Counted from the first letter of the stretch, positions 54,848 through 64,000 are shown. The stretch: 64,000 nt of DNA from GCA-2770975 sp050248915 (GCA_050248915.1 JBFWRL010000003.1:1-64000); one strand, 5' to 3'. Notes: generated by a model not told the origin, from the letters alone. Program-made: numbers and translations.

Positions 54848-55708
54848 ATGCAAACCGTGAAAAAACTGACTTTGCTTCTAACAACGCTTGTGCTGTCCGC
54901 CTGTAACGCTCAACAACCGGCAACGCCCAATGCCTCAAATCCTTCAGCAGCCTCCACTTCCGCAGCCTCACCCCCACCTACCAGCAAAAATATTCAAACC
55001 CAAACCATCGAATACAAACAGGGCGATCAGGTACTCGAAGGATATTTGGCTTACGACGCCAATCAACAGGGCAAGCGCCCTGGTGTGCTGGTGATTCATG
55101 AGTGGACGGGCCTCAACGACTATGTTCGGGGGCGGGCCCGCCAATTGGCTGAACTGGGTTACGTGGCCTTCGCTGCAGATATTTACGGCAAAGGCATACG
55201 GCCCCAACCCCCTGCCTCTGGCCAAGAAGCCAGCAAATATTACAATGACCGCAATTTGGCCAAGGCTCGTGCCAATGCAGGCTTTGAAGTCTTGCGCAGC
55301 CAACCCACGGTCGATAGCAGCAAAACCGCGGCCATGGGCTATTGTTTTGGCGGCAGCATGGCACTCGAATTGGCCCGCAGTGGGGCTGATGCCGATGGGT
55401 TTGTGGTCTTTCATGGTGGCCTGCGCCCGACCGAAACGGAAGGCAAAAATATCAAAGGCAAGGTACTTGTGCTCAACGGAGCCGATGACACTGCCGTCCC
55501 GGCCACAGATATCGCCAAATTCAAGAGTGAAATGGATGCAGGGGGAGTCAATTGGCAGTTGATCAATTACAGCAATACAGTGCATGCCTTTACCAATCCC
55601 GACTCAGGAGAGCGCACCGGCCCCACCGACAACGCAGCTTACAATGCCCAATCTGATCGCCGTTCTTGGGAGGCCATGAAAGACTTCTTTGCAGAGATCT
55701 TTCAATAG
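54848..55708 (+). CDS. Dienelactone-hydrolase-like lipoprotein
   Basis: 286 residues. Signal peptide with lipobox LSAC (lipidated C19), then a Ser/Pro/Ala-rich linker to about 50. The hydrolase domain has VIHEWTGLNDYV, the nucleophile motif GYCFGGS (C166), LNGADDTAVP with the acid and HAFTNP with the His. Members hydrolyse lactones or esters; here outside the inner membrane. AAAGGA lies 9 bases before the ATG. Confidence 0.88.
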   Translation: MQTVKKLTLLLTTLVLSACNAQQPATPNASNPSAASTSAASPPPTSKNIQTQTIEYKQGDQVLEGYLAYDANQQGKRPGVLVIHEWTGLNDYVRGRARQLAELGYVAFAADIYGKGIRPQPPASGQEASKYYNDRNLAKARANAGFEVLRSQPTVDSSKTAAMGYCFGGSMALELARSGADADGFVVFHGGLRPTETEGKNIKGKVLVLNGADDTAVPATDIAKFKSEMDAGGVNWQLINYSNTVHAFTNPDSGERTGPTDNAAYNAQSDRRSWEAMKDFFAEIFQ

Positions 55709-55747
55709 ACCCAGGTTCAACCACAGTCAGCCTCAAATTGGTGTATT

Positions 55748-55795
55748 CTTTGAGGATGGACATTTGCTGTGAAAGTGAATGTCCATTCCTCAAAG
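55748..55795 (+). promoter_or_regulatory. Strong hairpin before trpS
   Basis: A 17-base stem (55748-55764 with 55778-55795) with one bulged base and a 13-base loop. No T-run follows on either side. The right arm contains an in-frame ATG (55779), so the structure could control trpS translation or RNA stability. Confidence 0.5.
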
Positions 55796-55832
55796 TGAAA
55801 ACACGAAAGGGCGGGCCTCGCGCACAATTCTT

Positions 55833-56879
55833 ATGAACTCAGCTTCCAATACACCCCAAAAACGCATCTTAACCGGTGATCGCCCCACAGGCCGCTTGCA
55901 CCTGGGGCATTATGCAGGCAGTTTGGTCAATCGGGTCAAACTCCAAAACGATTACGAAACGTATATCCTGCTCGCAGATGTACAGGCCCTGACCGACAAT
56001 TACGAGCGGCCCGAGACCCTACAAGCGCACATCCGCGAAGTGGTGCTCGACTATTTGGCCGTGGGCCTGGATCCCCAGCGTTGCGCTTTTGTGGTGCAGT
56101 CATTGGTGCCACAAATCGCCGAACTCACGATTTATTACCTCAATTTGGTGACCTTGGCCCGCGTGGAGCGCAACCCCACCGTCAAAACCGAGATCAAACA
56201 AAAATTTGGCCACGAAGTGCCGATGGGATTTGTCTGTTACCCCGTCTCCCAATGCGCAGATATTACGGCCTTTGGAGCCCATTTGGTGCCGGTGGGTGAC
56301 GATCAAAGGCCGATGATTGAACTCACCCGCGAAATCGTCGGGCGCTTTAACCAGTATTATGGCGAGACCTTGGTTTTGCCCGAAGGCCTGTATTCTGAGG
56401 TCTCTCGCCTGCCCGGTATCGATGGCCAGGCCAAAATGAGCAAGAGCCTCAACAACGCCATTTATCTCAGCGATGACGCTGACACCCTCAAGAAAAAGGT
56501 CATGTCGATGTACACTGACCCCCAGCGCATTCGTGGCACAGAGCCCGGCAATGTCGAGGGCAATCCAGTCTTTACTTATCTCGACGCGTTTCATCCCAAT
56601 ACGACCTTGATCGACGAACTCAAAGAGCGCTACCGCCGGGGCGGAGCCGACGAAAAAGGCAAGCCGCTGATGGGCGATGTGGTGGTCAAACGCGAATTGA
56701 TTGACTGTTTAAATAGCTTGCTGGAACCCATCCGCACCCGCCGCGCCGAGTTTGAAAAAGACGATGCCTATCTCTGGGACGTAATCTCCGATGGCACCCG
56801 CCGGGGCCGGGCCCGCGCAGAAGAGGTGATGGAAGCAGTACGCAGTGCCATGAAGCTGAATTATCCTGTCAAGCTCTGA
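55833..56879 (+). CDS. trpS: Tryptophanyl-tRNA synthetase
   Basis: 348 residues from the ATG at 55833. The class I signatures are GRLHLGHYAGS (HIGH-type) and AKMSKSLNN (KMSKS). KRILTGDRPTG directly after the start is typical of TrpS. It charges tRNA-Trp. The in-frame ATG at 55779 lies in a hairpin and would add 18 unconserved residues, so the later start is chosen, although no clear ribosome-binding site precedes it. Confidence 0.93.
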   Translation: MNSASNTPQKRILTGDRPTGRLHLGHYAGSLVNRVKLQNDYETYILLADVQALTDNYERPETLQAHIREVVLDYLAVGLDPQRCAFVVQSLVPQIAELTIYYLNLVTLARVERNPTVKTEIKQKFGHEVPMGFVCYPVSQCADITAFGAHLVPVGDDQRPMIELTREIVGRFNQYYGETLVLPEGLYSEVSRLPGIDGQAKMSKSLNNAIYLSDDADTLKKKVMSMYTDPQRIRGTEPGNVEGNPVFTYLDAFHPNTTLIDELKERYRRGGADEKGKPLMGDVVVKRELIDCLNSLLEPIRTRRAEFEKDDAYLWDVISDGTRRGRARAEEVMEAVRSAMKLNYPVKL

Positions 56880-56890
56880 GTTTCATTCAC

Positions 56891-57316
56891 TTAGATGGGG
56901 ATGTCGACAATGCCGATCAAGGGATTTTTGGCATGGACATCGTCGTAAAGCACTTCATATTTTCCCGGAGTGGGTTTGGGTAAAACCACCACCAAAGCTG
57001 GCAAAGGGGAGGTGGGGCAGAGGCCCTTTTGCAGCCGAATCAAGATGCGTTGACCTGAGATCTGACCCAGTGGATCTGAAAAACAGAGGGCGGAGTCAAA
57101 AGTTGGCTGCACCGCCAAAGGAATGCGAATTTCGCTGGGCAAAATTTGAACGGCTTGCATTTTGAGCCCTGAAGATTTGGTCGTGAGATACTCCCAGGAA
57201 ACAGGTTCCTTGCTGGCCCAGACCATCAGGGAGGCGCAAGCTGTTTGAGTGAGAAACAAGCAGGTGCAAAGCCATGGCCTTGTCAAAATTTTCAAGTGAG
57301 GGAAGGGATTTAACAC
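56891..57316 (-). CDS. Small putative lipoprotein
   Basis: 141 residues from a GTG with GGGGAAATGAG upstream. The N-terminus is hydrophobic and has TQTACASL, a possible lipobox at about 27. The rest is beta-rich with no known motif. It follows the hydrolase gene by one base, so they are probably cotranscribed. Confidence 0.6.
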   Translation of the reverse strand: MLNPFPHLKILTRPWLCTCLFLTQTACASLMVWASKEPVSWEYLTTKSSGLKMQAVQILPSEIRIPLAVQPTFDSALCFSDPLGQISGQRILIRLQKGLCPTSPLPALVVVLPKPTPGKYEVLYDDVHAKNPLIGIVDIPI

Positions 57317-57317
57317 C

Positions 57318-58166
57318 TCATTTCCCCACCAACCAAGCCCAGTTCATCACCCCCTGGGCAAAAGCGCTGAGATTGCGCTCAGTGGCGACCTCATCGAATC
57401 TATCTGCACTGAGAGCGATGCCCAAGCTGTGCCCGCCACCCCAGACCTGCAATTGGTTGAAGGGGACCCCGTTTTGCAGGGCCGCGTAAAGATAAGGCAG
57501 ATGGCAGAGGCTGTCGTCATTGCCCAGCGAAACCAACAGTGGGCGCATCAACTGGGCCAAACCCGGATAGTGTTGAGCCAGCATATTCTTGGGCGGATTG
57601 AGCAATTGTCCTTTTTCGTCTTCGTTATACGAACAGACAGGGGTCAGCAGCGCCAACCCTTTGAGCTCGGGATGGCTTTGAAAAACGCCATAACTCACCA
57701 GCGAGCCCAGGGATTTGCCCGCCAAAAGCACAGGGTTTTTGACCCCAGTCTGTTGGAGCCAGTTTAAAGCCGTCTCGACGTCTGCTTTTTCGCTTGTGAG
57801 TTCGGGACTGGGTTTGCGCATGTCTTTCGCCAAGCTGCAATAGCTCCATTCCAGACGCAAAAGGCCGACTCCCTGATGGAGGGCTGCTTGAGCCAAAGCT
57901 TCAAAGAGCGGTCGGCGGGCATTGCAACTCTGACCCGGTGCCAGCACAAGCACGGGGGCTTGGGGTGATTTTGGGGCCTGCCAGAAGATTTCCATTTGGC
58001 TCTTGCGGGGCGTTTTGAGACTTTGCCAAGATGCATGGGCTTGGGCTCTGGCGGGAGGTGTTTCGCCAACTGGCTTAGGGTCTGCAAAAGCGCTGCTGCT
58101 AAAGAAGAGGAGGGTGATGTGTAGGCCTAAACACAATTGCAAGCTTTTGAATGGGGGCTGAAACAT
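57318..58166 (-). CDS. Exported alpha/beta hydrolase
   Basis: 282 residues from the ATG at 58166 with AGGAG 6 bases upstream; the frame to 58211 is not needed. A signal peptide ends at SSSAFA-DPK. The fold shows VLVLAPGQSCNARRP, the nucleophile elbow LLAGKSLGSL and GGGHSLG with the likely His. It resembles dienelactone-hydrolase/KANL3-type hydrolases; substrate unknown. Confidence 0.82.
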   Translation of the reverse strand: MFQPPFKSLQLCLGLHITLLFFSSSAFADPKPVGETPPARAQAHASWQSLKTPRKSQMEIFWQAPKSPQAPVLVLAPGQSCNARRPLFEALAQAALHQGVGLLRLEWSYCSLAKDMRKPSPELTSEKADVETALNWLQQTGVKNPVLLAGKSLGSLVSYGVFQSHPELKGLALLTPVCSYNEDEKGQLLNPPKNMLAQHYPGLAQLMRPLLVSLGNDDSLCHLPYLYAALQNGVPFNQLQVWGGGHSLGIALSADRFDEVATERNLSAFAQGVMNWAWLVGK

Positions 58167-58228
58167 GGAACGCTCCTGCTGAAAATGTTCAAAAGAGAAA
58201 TTATGACACAAAAAGGGGGAAAAGAAAA

Positions 58229-59188
58229 TTAAGCCAGTGGGATTTGATTGGGGGCCGGTTGCCCCGCCAACACAGCTTGGATATTTTGCAGGCAGGTCAG
58301 GGCCATGGCCCGGCGGGTGGCCACAGTAGCGGAGCCCAAATGAGGCAAAAGCAAGGTATTTGGGCTGGTTAGCAAAGCAGGATGAACAACGGGTTCTTTT
58401 TCGTAGACATCCAGGGCTGCACCGCCCAAATGGCCCGATTGCAGGGCTGCAGCCAAAGCAACTTCGTCGATGCTCGTGCCGCGACCAGTGTTGATCAAAA
58501 TGGCCCCTTTCGGCAACATTGCCAGCGTCTCGGCATTGATCCGGTGAAAGGTGTCTGTGCCTCCAGGCAGGTGCAGCGAAAGCACCTCACTCCAGCTTAA
58601 AAGGGACTCAAAATCCATCTCTTGGGCCTGGGTTTGGCTTTCAAAAGCGGGTTTGGGACTGCGAGAACAATAGGCCACCTCTGCCCCCAGCAAATAGACA
58701 AGCTGGCCCAAGGCCTGACCAATGCGCCCGGCTCCCAAAATGCCGACTTTTTTACCGGCCAAAGAACTGCCCAATAATTGGGTGGGCTCCCAGCCTTGCC
58801 AAAGGCCTGAGCGCAGCAAGGCCTCGCCTTCTGAAACCCGGCGCAGCAGATTTAAGATCAGCGTCAGGGCAAATTCTGCTGTGGCCTGGGTTAAGACACC
58901 GGGGGTATTGCTCACAACCAGACCCTGTTGCATTGCTGCTTTCAGGTCGATATTGTCATACCCCACGGCATGGTTGGCGATGATTTTGAGCGGGCCCCCT
59001 TGGGCTGAGGCCAAAACCTCAGCACTCAGGCGATCGGTCAACATCGATACCAAAGCATCCGATTGGGCCAGGGCCCGCTTCAACTCCGTCGGGCTGGGTT
59101 GAACCAGGATTTGGAGTTCCCAGCCCGTCGCTTTGAACTGCTCCCAGGCCCCCGCTTCGAGGACCTGGGTCACACAGACACGGAACAA
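58229..59188 (-). CDS. D-2-hydroxyacid dehydrogenase (glyoxylate/hydroxypyruvate reductase type)
   Basis: 319 residues. NAD(P) motif VGILGAGRIGQALG; catalytic Arg in NTGRGTSIDE, Glu in DVYEKEP and His in LPHLGSAT; HAVGYDNID near the N-terminus. The pattern fits glyoxylate/hydroxypyruvate reductases, but other 2-oxoacids are possible. It ends 63 bases upstream of the start of the exported hydrolase gene. Confidence 0.9.
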   Translation of the reverse strand: MFRVCVTQVLEAGAWEQFKATGWELQILVQPSPTELKRALAQSDALVSMLTDRLSAEVLASAQGGPLKIIANHAVGYDNIDLKAAMQQGLVVSNTPGVLTQATAEFALTLILNLLRRVSEGEALLRSGLWQGWEPTQLLGSSLAGKKVGILGAGRIGQALGQLVYLLGAEVAYCSRSPKPAFESQTQAQEMDFESLLSWSEVLSLHLPGGTDTFHRINAETLAMLPKGAILINTGRGTSIDEVALAAALQSGHLGGAALDVYEKEPVVHPALLTSPNTLLLPHLGSATVATRRAMALTCLQNIQAVLAGQPAPNQIPLA

Positions 59189-59201
59189 AGCCGTCAGAGA
59201 C

Positions 59202-59987
59202 CTAACGGGTCAATTCGATAGTTTTGGTGCCCTCTTTGACCTCAAAAACCACATCTTCCCAGACCACACTGCTGCTCTGGCCATAGCTGTATTTGCCACT
59301 GAAATACCATTTGCCACTTTGCAGACGCACTGTGGCCTCGCCATTTTTATCGGTGGTGAAATTTAAGCTGGAGCGGCCATTGCTCAAACGGGCCAGGTCT
59401 TCGCTCAGGCCTTTGTAAGCACGGGCTTCCCATTCGGGCAGAACGGTATTGCGGTAATTATTTAAATCCTGTTGGAAAGCGGCACTGTCAACGCGGGTTT
59501 GGGTCGTACAGCCACTGCTGCTGCAGACCTTTTCTTCGAGCTGGTATTTGGCATCACTTTCACGCGGAGTAACAGGCATGGCTTCGACATTGTTTTTGAT
59601 CGCCAAACTGGCTTTGACTTCGCCCAGGGGATAGGGATTGACCGTGAAGGCACTTTCGACCACGGGCAGCACTTCGCGGGCCGAAGTAATCACCCGCGCT
59701 TTAAACTGCAGCACCATTTCAGGGCCGGGAGAGGCTGCGGGAGAACCGCTAAAAACGGGGGTGGGAGTGGGCAAAGGGGTGGCCGAAGGCTGGGGGGTGC
59801 CCGAGGGGAAAGGGGTGGTGGCGGGTTCTGGAGTCGGTGTGGGAACCGGGGTGGCCTCTGGGCTGGGCAAAGGAGTGGCAGTGACGCTGGGGGAAGGGCT
59901 GGGTTTGGCCTGGGTGGCGGGAGTACTGCTGCAGCTGCTGTTAAGCGCCAACAAAGCAAATAAAAACAAGGGGGTAAATTTCTTCAT
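59202..59987 (-). CDS. Lipoprotein with Pro/Thr-rich linker
   Basis: 261 residues from the ATG at 59987, which has GGAG 9 bases upstream; the frame to 60068 is not used. Signal peptide with lipobox LNSSC, then about 75 residues of PTP/PSP repeats that likely span the wall or envelope. The C-terminal globular part (about 100-261) has CSSSGC and WYFSGKY segments but no family I recognise. A surface-exposed lipoprotein of unknown role. Confidence 0.75.
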   Translation of the reverse strand: MKKFTPLFLFALLALNSSCSSTPATQAKPSPSPSVTATPLPSPEATPVPTPTPEPATTPFPSGTPQPSATPLPTPTPVFSGSPAASPGPEMVLQFKARVITSAREVLPVVESAFTVNPYPLGEVKASLAIKNNVEAMPVTPRESDAKYQLEEKVCSSSGCTTQTRVDSAAFQQDLNNYRNTVLPEWEARAYKGLSEDLARLSNGRSSLNFTTDKNGEATVRLQSGKWYFSGKYSYGQSSSVVWEDVVFEVKEGTKTIELTR

Positions 59988-60136
59988 GGTGGGGATCTCC
60001 TGATGTCGCTTTGAAATAGAATCGGGTCTCAGATCTGGCTTGAAGCCAGATTTTGGCATCTTGATCATACCAAGTGGTGAGATTTATTCAGTGACAGAGA
60101 TCCCATTTGGGTTTGGACGGCACTGGACCTTTGGCT

Positions 60137-61651
60137 TTAGACAACGCCGCGCTCTTGGTTTTCCGTTTCCCGCATAAAGGCCTGAAACCATTCCACCACA
60201 TGCCACATGGCGACCAGATCGGCATGGTTATAGTCGAGCAATTCCTGCTGCAGGCGCAATTGTTTGCTGCGGTTGCGGGTAGAGGTCGATTTGAGGTAAC
60301 TCACCACCGACCAATAGCCGCCGGTCTCTTTGTCGGGGCGGTCGAAACCGACATATTGCTCAATCACCTTGAGACTGTAACTGGGCAGGGGGATCAAAAC
60401 CGACGCTTTGAGCAGGGCCCAAAAATCCAAGAGGTTCTTATTGACCCGCCGGGCGATGCCCTGGGGATCCCCGTAGCGCTGGGAATAGAGTTTGAGGGAT
60501 TGCACTTCAAAGCTACCCCAGTGAATAAACGGGATGTCGCCATGGGTTTCAAAGATTTTTCCGGCTTTGGCCAAAAATTCCATCCAGGCCGTTTGGTCCG
60601 CTTTGCGGGAGAGGTGTGGAGCCAGGGTCTGTAGGTTTTCTTCGCCGTCGGGGCCCATTAGGCTGAGGCCCCACAGATAGACCCGCTCAGAATGCCCAGG
60701 TTGGGCCGGCACCCCTTCGAGGTCAAACATGGCCCAATAGGCCGTTTTGGGCAGGTCTGGATCTTGCAAGAGTTGGGGGCGGCCCGTGAGCACCACTTCG
60801 GCCATTTGGCGCATATTGTGGGCTTTTTCAGCTCCAATTTTGCGCGGGTTTTGGCCTTCATGCCAAATAAATTCAGCCAATCGCTCTTCGGGAAAGAGCC
60901 TTAAAAAGTCGTTCACGGTTTTGGCTCCCGCCTCTCGCAGAGCGAGAATCAGGCGGGCTTCGAGCATCGGCACCAATGCGATATCTTGAATTTCTTCGGC
61001 TTTGTCCCAGCAATACTCGCGAAAGGCACAACTCTGACATTTGGTCCAACTGATCGGGCTGTAAGGCAATTCTGGCGAAGATTTGAGTGCCAAAAATTGC
61101 TGCACTTGGCTTTCAATCCAGTAGGGGTCGGCGTGTTTGATTTCGAGCAGACGGCCTGAATTATTGTAAATTTCGAGGTGGGGCGGGGCCTCGCCAAAAA
61201 TTTGCGCATAAAGCCAACCCTGGTATTGGGCCATGAGGATCAAATCCGCATGGTTTTCGCGGTTGATTTTGCGGGCATTGCGGCAGAGCCGCAGACAATA
61301 ACCGTCGTCGTCCCAGACCAGAAAATCCGGTTCCAACATCAACTCAAAGTCTTGCCCCTGCCAGAGATAGGTATAACTAAACAGCGGTTTGTATAAAACC
61401 GGTTTTTTTTCCATCCAGGCCTTCATGCTGTCCCGCAGACGTGACACATCCGGGCCCTTGCTGAGATCTTTAAAATCTTGCAAGCCCTTGAGAAAATGGC
61501 GCTCCAATTGCTGATCGGCTTCTTTGAGATGGCTCAGATGCGCAGTTTGAAACTGCTCAGGGGGAAATTCCATCAGGTATAAGCGGCGTTCGCAGCGGGA
61601 GGGCTTATAAAAGTGAAAAATATCGCTGCTTTTGAGTTGAATAATTGGCAT
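60137..61651 (-). CDS. TM0106-family RecB/RNase H-like nuclease
   Basis: 504 residues. The N-terminal half is a Cas4/RecB-like domain with FYKPSRCERRLYLM and a C-terminal cysteine cluster CQSCAFREYC. The C-terminal half is RNase H-like (pfam RNase_H_2 type) with MFDLEGVP, HWGSFEVQSL, LLDFWALLK and YNHADLVAMW. This matches TM0106-type putative nucleases, whose biological role is unsettled. There are no CRISPR or repair genes nearby. The ATG at 61651 follows a TTG used by the longer frame. Confidence 0.85.
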   Translation of the reverse strand: MPIIQLKSSDIFHFYKPSRCERRLYLMEFPPEQFQTAHLSHLKEADQQLERHFLKGLQDFKDLSKGPDVSRLRDSMKAWMEKKPVLYKPLFSYTYLWQGQDFELMLEPDFLVWDDDGYCLRLCRNARKINRENHADLILMAQYQGWLYAQIFGEAPPHLEIYNNSGRLLEIKHADPYWIESQVQQFLALKSSPELPYSPISWTKCQSCAFREYCWDKAEEIQDIALVPMLEARLILALREAGAKTVNDFLRLFPEERLAEFIWHEGQNPRKIGAEKAHNMRQMAEVVLTGRPQLLQDPDLPKTAYWAMFDLEGVPAQPGHSERVYLWGLSLMGPDGEENLQTLAPHLSRKADQTAWMEFLAKAGKIFETHGDIPFIHWGSFEVQSLKLYSQRYGDPQGIARRVNKNLLDFWALLKASVLIPLPSYSLKVIEQYVGFDRPDKETGGYWSVVSYLKSTSTRNRSKQLRLQQELLDYNHADLVAMWHVVEWFQAFMRETENQERGVV

Positions 61652-61719
61652 CAAACAGCATGATACGGGTTTATACCTGTGGGTTGCAAGCGGATAGCCC
61701 CTTGCAGAGCAGCCAATTC

Positions 61720-63567
61720 CTATGGGTTGGATTTTTCCACTGAAGCTTTATCTAAGGCTTCCAACTCTTTGACGAGCTTGGCAAAGTCAACTTTATCCAG
61801 GGCTGCATTGAGATGTAAATGGCCCGAACTGCCTTTTTGATTGACACTGCCATCTCCGGCCAACGATTGCAGCGACGCAAAGAGCGGCTTGAAGGTGGGG
61901 TACCATTCTTCGGCATGCAAAAAGTGATCTGCCAATCGGGCCCACCGGGTCAAATCGCTGTAAAGCAGATTGAGTTCACTCTGGGCGCTCATGCGCTGGC
62001 GGGCCTGCACAAAAGCGGGATCTGCTTTAAGCGCCAGACGATTGCTTTTGGCATAGTCCAACGTGGCGCGCATGGCCATGTGGTTGCTCGCCACCAGAAA
62101 AAAATCTTGGTAAAGGGCAAAACAGGGAGAGAGTTCCATTTGTGTCTCATCTGCCAGGGGTTTTAAAAATTGGTTATCTGTGAAGGTGTAAATGGGCACG
62201 TTGAGATAGGTTTCAAGGGGCTCTGGGGACAGGGTGATCGGTTTTTCGGTTTTGGCTTCAGCGGAATTTCCCTGAGGGGCCATAATTTTGAGTTTGTTTT
62301 GCAAATTGAGCCAAAATTCAGGGCCGTTTTTGACCCCCAGCATGACCACGGTAGAGGGCATATTTTTGTAGGTGGGAAAGTTTTCGGGATAAAAGATGCT
62401 GATGCCAATCCGGCCATCGCTGTGGGCCAATACATCCTTTTTCAGGTCCAGACCTGAAATCTCTTTGGTGCCAGCCATGATTTCCAGCATGGCTTGGGCC
62501 ATTTCATTTTTTTCTGAATCGCTGACTTTGTCACCCGAGAGGATGGGGTTTTCGATCGCCAAAGTCAGGGTATTGGTCATGGCCGAAAACAGAGGCCGTG
62601 CAGGCATCAACGAGAACAACGGTTCAAGCGTGGGCAAAGGAGAGGTCAATTTGTTCAAAAAGCCCTGCTGAGTGCCACTGAGCCCTGAAGTTTGAAAACT
62701 CAGGGTATTTTTAAAGGCCACACCCTGTTCATTTAAACGCATGCTCACACCCAGGCTTTTGTTCATGGCCATGGCGGTTTGGGTAAAACCCATGGAAGCC
62801 AGATCGCGTTGCAGAGATTGGATTTCAGAATTGCTTTGCTTGCTTTTGATGGCTTTTAAATCCATCCAAAAGACCACCGGGTCCTGTTTCAGGCTCTGAT
62901 AGACATTGGCAAAATCCGGATTGTCATTCAGGCTTTTGCCACTTTGCTGGGCATCTACCGCCTGTTTGAGCAAAGCCACCTGATTGGAGATCAGCAGGGT
63001 CTGTCCCTGCAAAGTGAGGGCCGATTCAATTTTTGCAGGATCGGCATCTGATTCCATCAGGATCAACTCTTGGCCTTGGTAGGTTTCGAGCTGAATATTG
63101 GGCAGATCTGCTTTGAGCTTTTGCTGGGTTTTGGCTTTGAGTTTTTGCACGACTTTTTGGTAGATATCCGCAGATTTGAGTTCCAAGGCAAAAACCATAT
63201 CCATCTCAGACTCAGCATCTACAGGGGTATACATGCCCACAGCCAGATGGCTGCCCAAAGCGGCAAAAACCTCAGAGACTTCGAGGCCCAATTCAGTTTT
63301 CAGGCCCTCTTTCATTTCATTCCACTCATCCATCGTTAACCAGTCTTTTAACCCAGGTTGATTGAGCAAAAAGGTCCAAGCGGCGGGTTGAATATCTATG
63401 ACTGTGGCACTTAAGGCCTCAGCGGGCAGGGGTTTGAGCACGTTTTCAACCGCCGCTTGTGCGGGCCAACTCAGACCCGTGAGCAATGCCACTGTGGCCA
63501 AAGCACCCAGGGTGATTTTGCGGGTCTGTGCAAAAGAGATCCGATGAAGAGTGTTGAATCGTGACAT
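61720..63567 (-). CDS. DUF3352-like exported protein
   Basis: 615 residues from the ATG at 63567 with AGGA upstream. A signal peptide (TLGALATVALLTGLSWP) ends at AQA-AVE. Segments such as LPAEALSATVIDIQP, LGSHLAVGMY and DPVVFWMDLKAIKS fit the DUF3352 family, common in Cyanobacteria and of unknown function. No catalytic motif is visible. Confidence 0.75.
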   Translation of the reverse strand: MSRFNTLHRISFAQTRKITLGALATVALLTGLSWPAQAAVENVLKPLPAEALSATVIDIQPAAWTFLLNQPGLKDWLTMDEWNEMKEGLKTELGLEVSEVFAALGSHLAVGMYTPVDAESEMDMVFALELKSADIYQKVVQKLKAKTQQKLKADLPNIQLETYQGQELILMESDADPAKIESALTLQGQTLLISNQVALLKQAVDAQQSGKSLNDNPDFANVYQSLKQDPVVFWMDLKAIKSKQSNSEIQSLQRDLASMGFTQTAMAMNKSLGVSMRLNEQGVAFKNTLSFQTSGLSGTQQGFLNKLTSPLPTLEPLFSLMPARPLFSAMTNTLTLAIENPILSGDKVSDSEKNEMAQAMLEIMAGTKEISGLDLKKDVLAHSDGRIGISIFYPENFPTYKNMPSTVVMLGVKNGPEFWLNLQNKLKIMAPQGNSAEAKTEKPITLSPEPLETYLNVPIYTFTDNQFLKPLADETQMELSPCFALYQDFFLVASNHMAMRATLDYAKSNRLALKADPAFVQARQRMSAQSELNLLYSDLTRWARLADHFLHAEEWYPTFKPLFASLQSLAGDGSVNQKGSSGHLHLNAALDKVDFAKLVKELEALDKASVEKSNP

Positions 63568-63638
63568 CAAAAAATCCTGCTTTCTCAATTAAACCTAAAT
63601 CAGTATAAGGGGGGAATGCCTTGCTTTCAAATCAGATC

Positions 63639-64000
63639 TTATTCATCAAAGGGGGGATTTAGGAGTACTTGGCATCCCCACTCTCTTTCGATAGCCAACG
63701 CGCGGAAATCATGGCCGGGTTTGACAGGAATGTGACTCATGGCCCGTTCCGTTAAACTGGTGATAGTCAAACTGGGGTTCACCCCCAAATTGACGGGGAT
63801 CATCGAGCCATCACAGACGATCATATTGGTATAGCCAAAGACTCGGTTTTGCAAGTCGATGACTCCCTCTTCAGGGCTGCGCCCAATCGCACAACCCCCC
63901 AAAATATGGGCCGTGGTGGGAATATCCAAAAGCACCTCGTTGAGGGTATTGCCGGGAATACCGCCCATTTTTTCGGCCAGTTTTTTGCCAAATTGATTGG
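63639..64000 (-). CDS. GMC oxidoreductase, C-terminal part (runs off right edge)
   Basis: About 120 codons of the C-terminus; the frame is open through the right edge. AHILGGCAIGRSPEEGV, the VFGYTNMIVCDGSMIP strand and NLGVNPSLTITSLTERA are the typical end of the GMC (glucose-methanol-choline/cholesterol oxidase-like) FAD enzymes. The His of AHILGG is the usual active-site residue. Substrate unknown. Confidence 0.88.
   Translation of the reverse strand, partial: NQFGKKLAEKMGGIPGNTLNEVLLDIPTTAHILGGCAIGRSPEEGVIDLQNRVFGYTNMIVCDGSMIPVNLGVNPSLTITSLTERAMSHIPVKPGHDFRALAIEREWGCQVLLNPPFDE

Noticed and set aside
60137..61651. Cas4 or a CRISPR-linked nuclease
   Set aside because: The RecB-like domain is fused to an RNase H-like domain as in TM0106 proteins, and there is no array or other cas gene.

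Overview
The window looks like a chromosomal segment of a non-phototrophic bacterium, apart from one clearly more AT-rich block. Several genes fit a lineage near Cyanobacteria (Sericytochromatia/Melainabacteria-like): a PDZ plus FeS protein of the DUF512 type, a DUF3352-like exported protein, a group 3b-like NiFe hydrogenase and a CASTOR/POLLUX-type channel. This placement is inference (about 0.4). No rRNA, tRNA or CRISPR array was seen.

Layout. (1) 1-803: the start of a helical protein that runs off the left edge. (2) 921-11335: an AT-rich block with all genes on the minus strand, bracketed by two related imperfect repeats (921-966 and 11297-11335). It carries a CHAT protease/STAND ATPase/TPR protein, a metallophosphoesterase lacking a metal-ligand Asp, an ApeA-like HEPN protein, and a translationally coupled trio that includes a second HEPN protein. 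A long attC-like hairpin lies inside it. This is the best candidate for an undescribed defence or conflict system. (3) 11240-11875: a gene-free stretch full of palindromes and CTTCACAA repeats. (4) 11876-17608: GH25 lysozyme, DUF512 protein, methyltransferase, Nudix hydrolase, a lipoprotein with two FlgG-like domains, and an exported MBL hydrolase. (5) 17746-23311: a compact ether-lipid operon with alkyl-DHAP synthase, a fatty acyl-CoA reductase/DHAP-acyltransferase fusion and an SDR. (6) 23947-39142: a 15-gene minus-strand operon with a group 3b-type NiFe hydrogenase (hydBGDA), a cNMP-binding protein, proton-translocating transhydrogenase (pntAA-AB-B), a maturation protease, a HypA-like protein without its zinc domain, PEP synthase and hypFCDE. 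A near-consensus FNR/CRP-type site sits at about -41.5 of a predicted promoter.

(7) 39323-43004: a divergent carAB pair whose carB is interrupted by an in-frame TAA and lacks the allosteric domain. (8) 43074-47329: two coupled membrane Ser/Thr kinases with Cache-like sensor domains, the second a predicted pseudokinase. (9) 47518-64000: a CASTOR/POLLUX-type channel, an NmrA-like SDR, a LysM protein with a possible cysteine-peptidase domain, a small-molecule kinase, a disordered acidic protein with a clear terminator, a BLUF photoreceptor, a dienelactone-hydrolase lipoprotein, TrpS, hydrolases, lipoproteins, a 2-hydroxyacid dehydrogenase, a TM0106-type nuclease, a DUF3352-like protein, and the C-terminus of a GMC oxidoreductase running off the right edge.

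Most genes overlap by ATGA-type junctions, so translational coupling is the rule. Hydrogenase, transhydrogenase and PEP synthase together suggest linked control of H2, NADPH/NADH and carbon flux under low oxygen.
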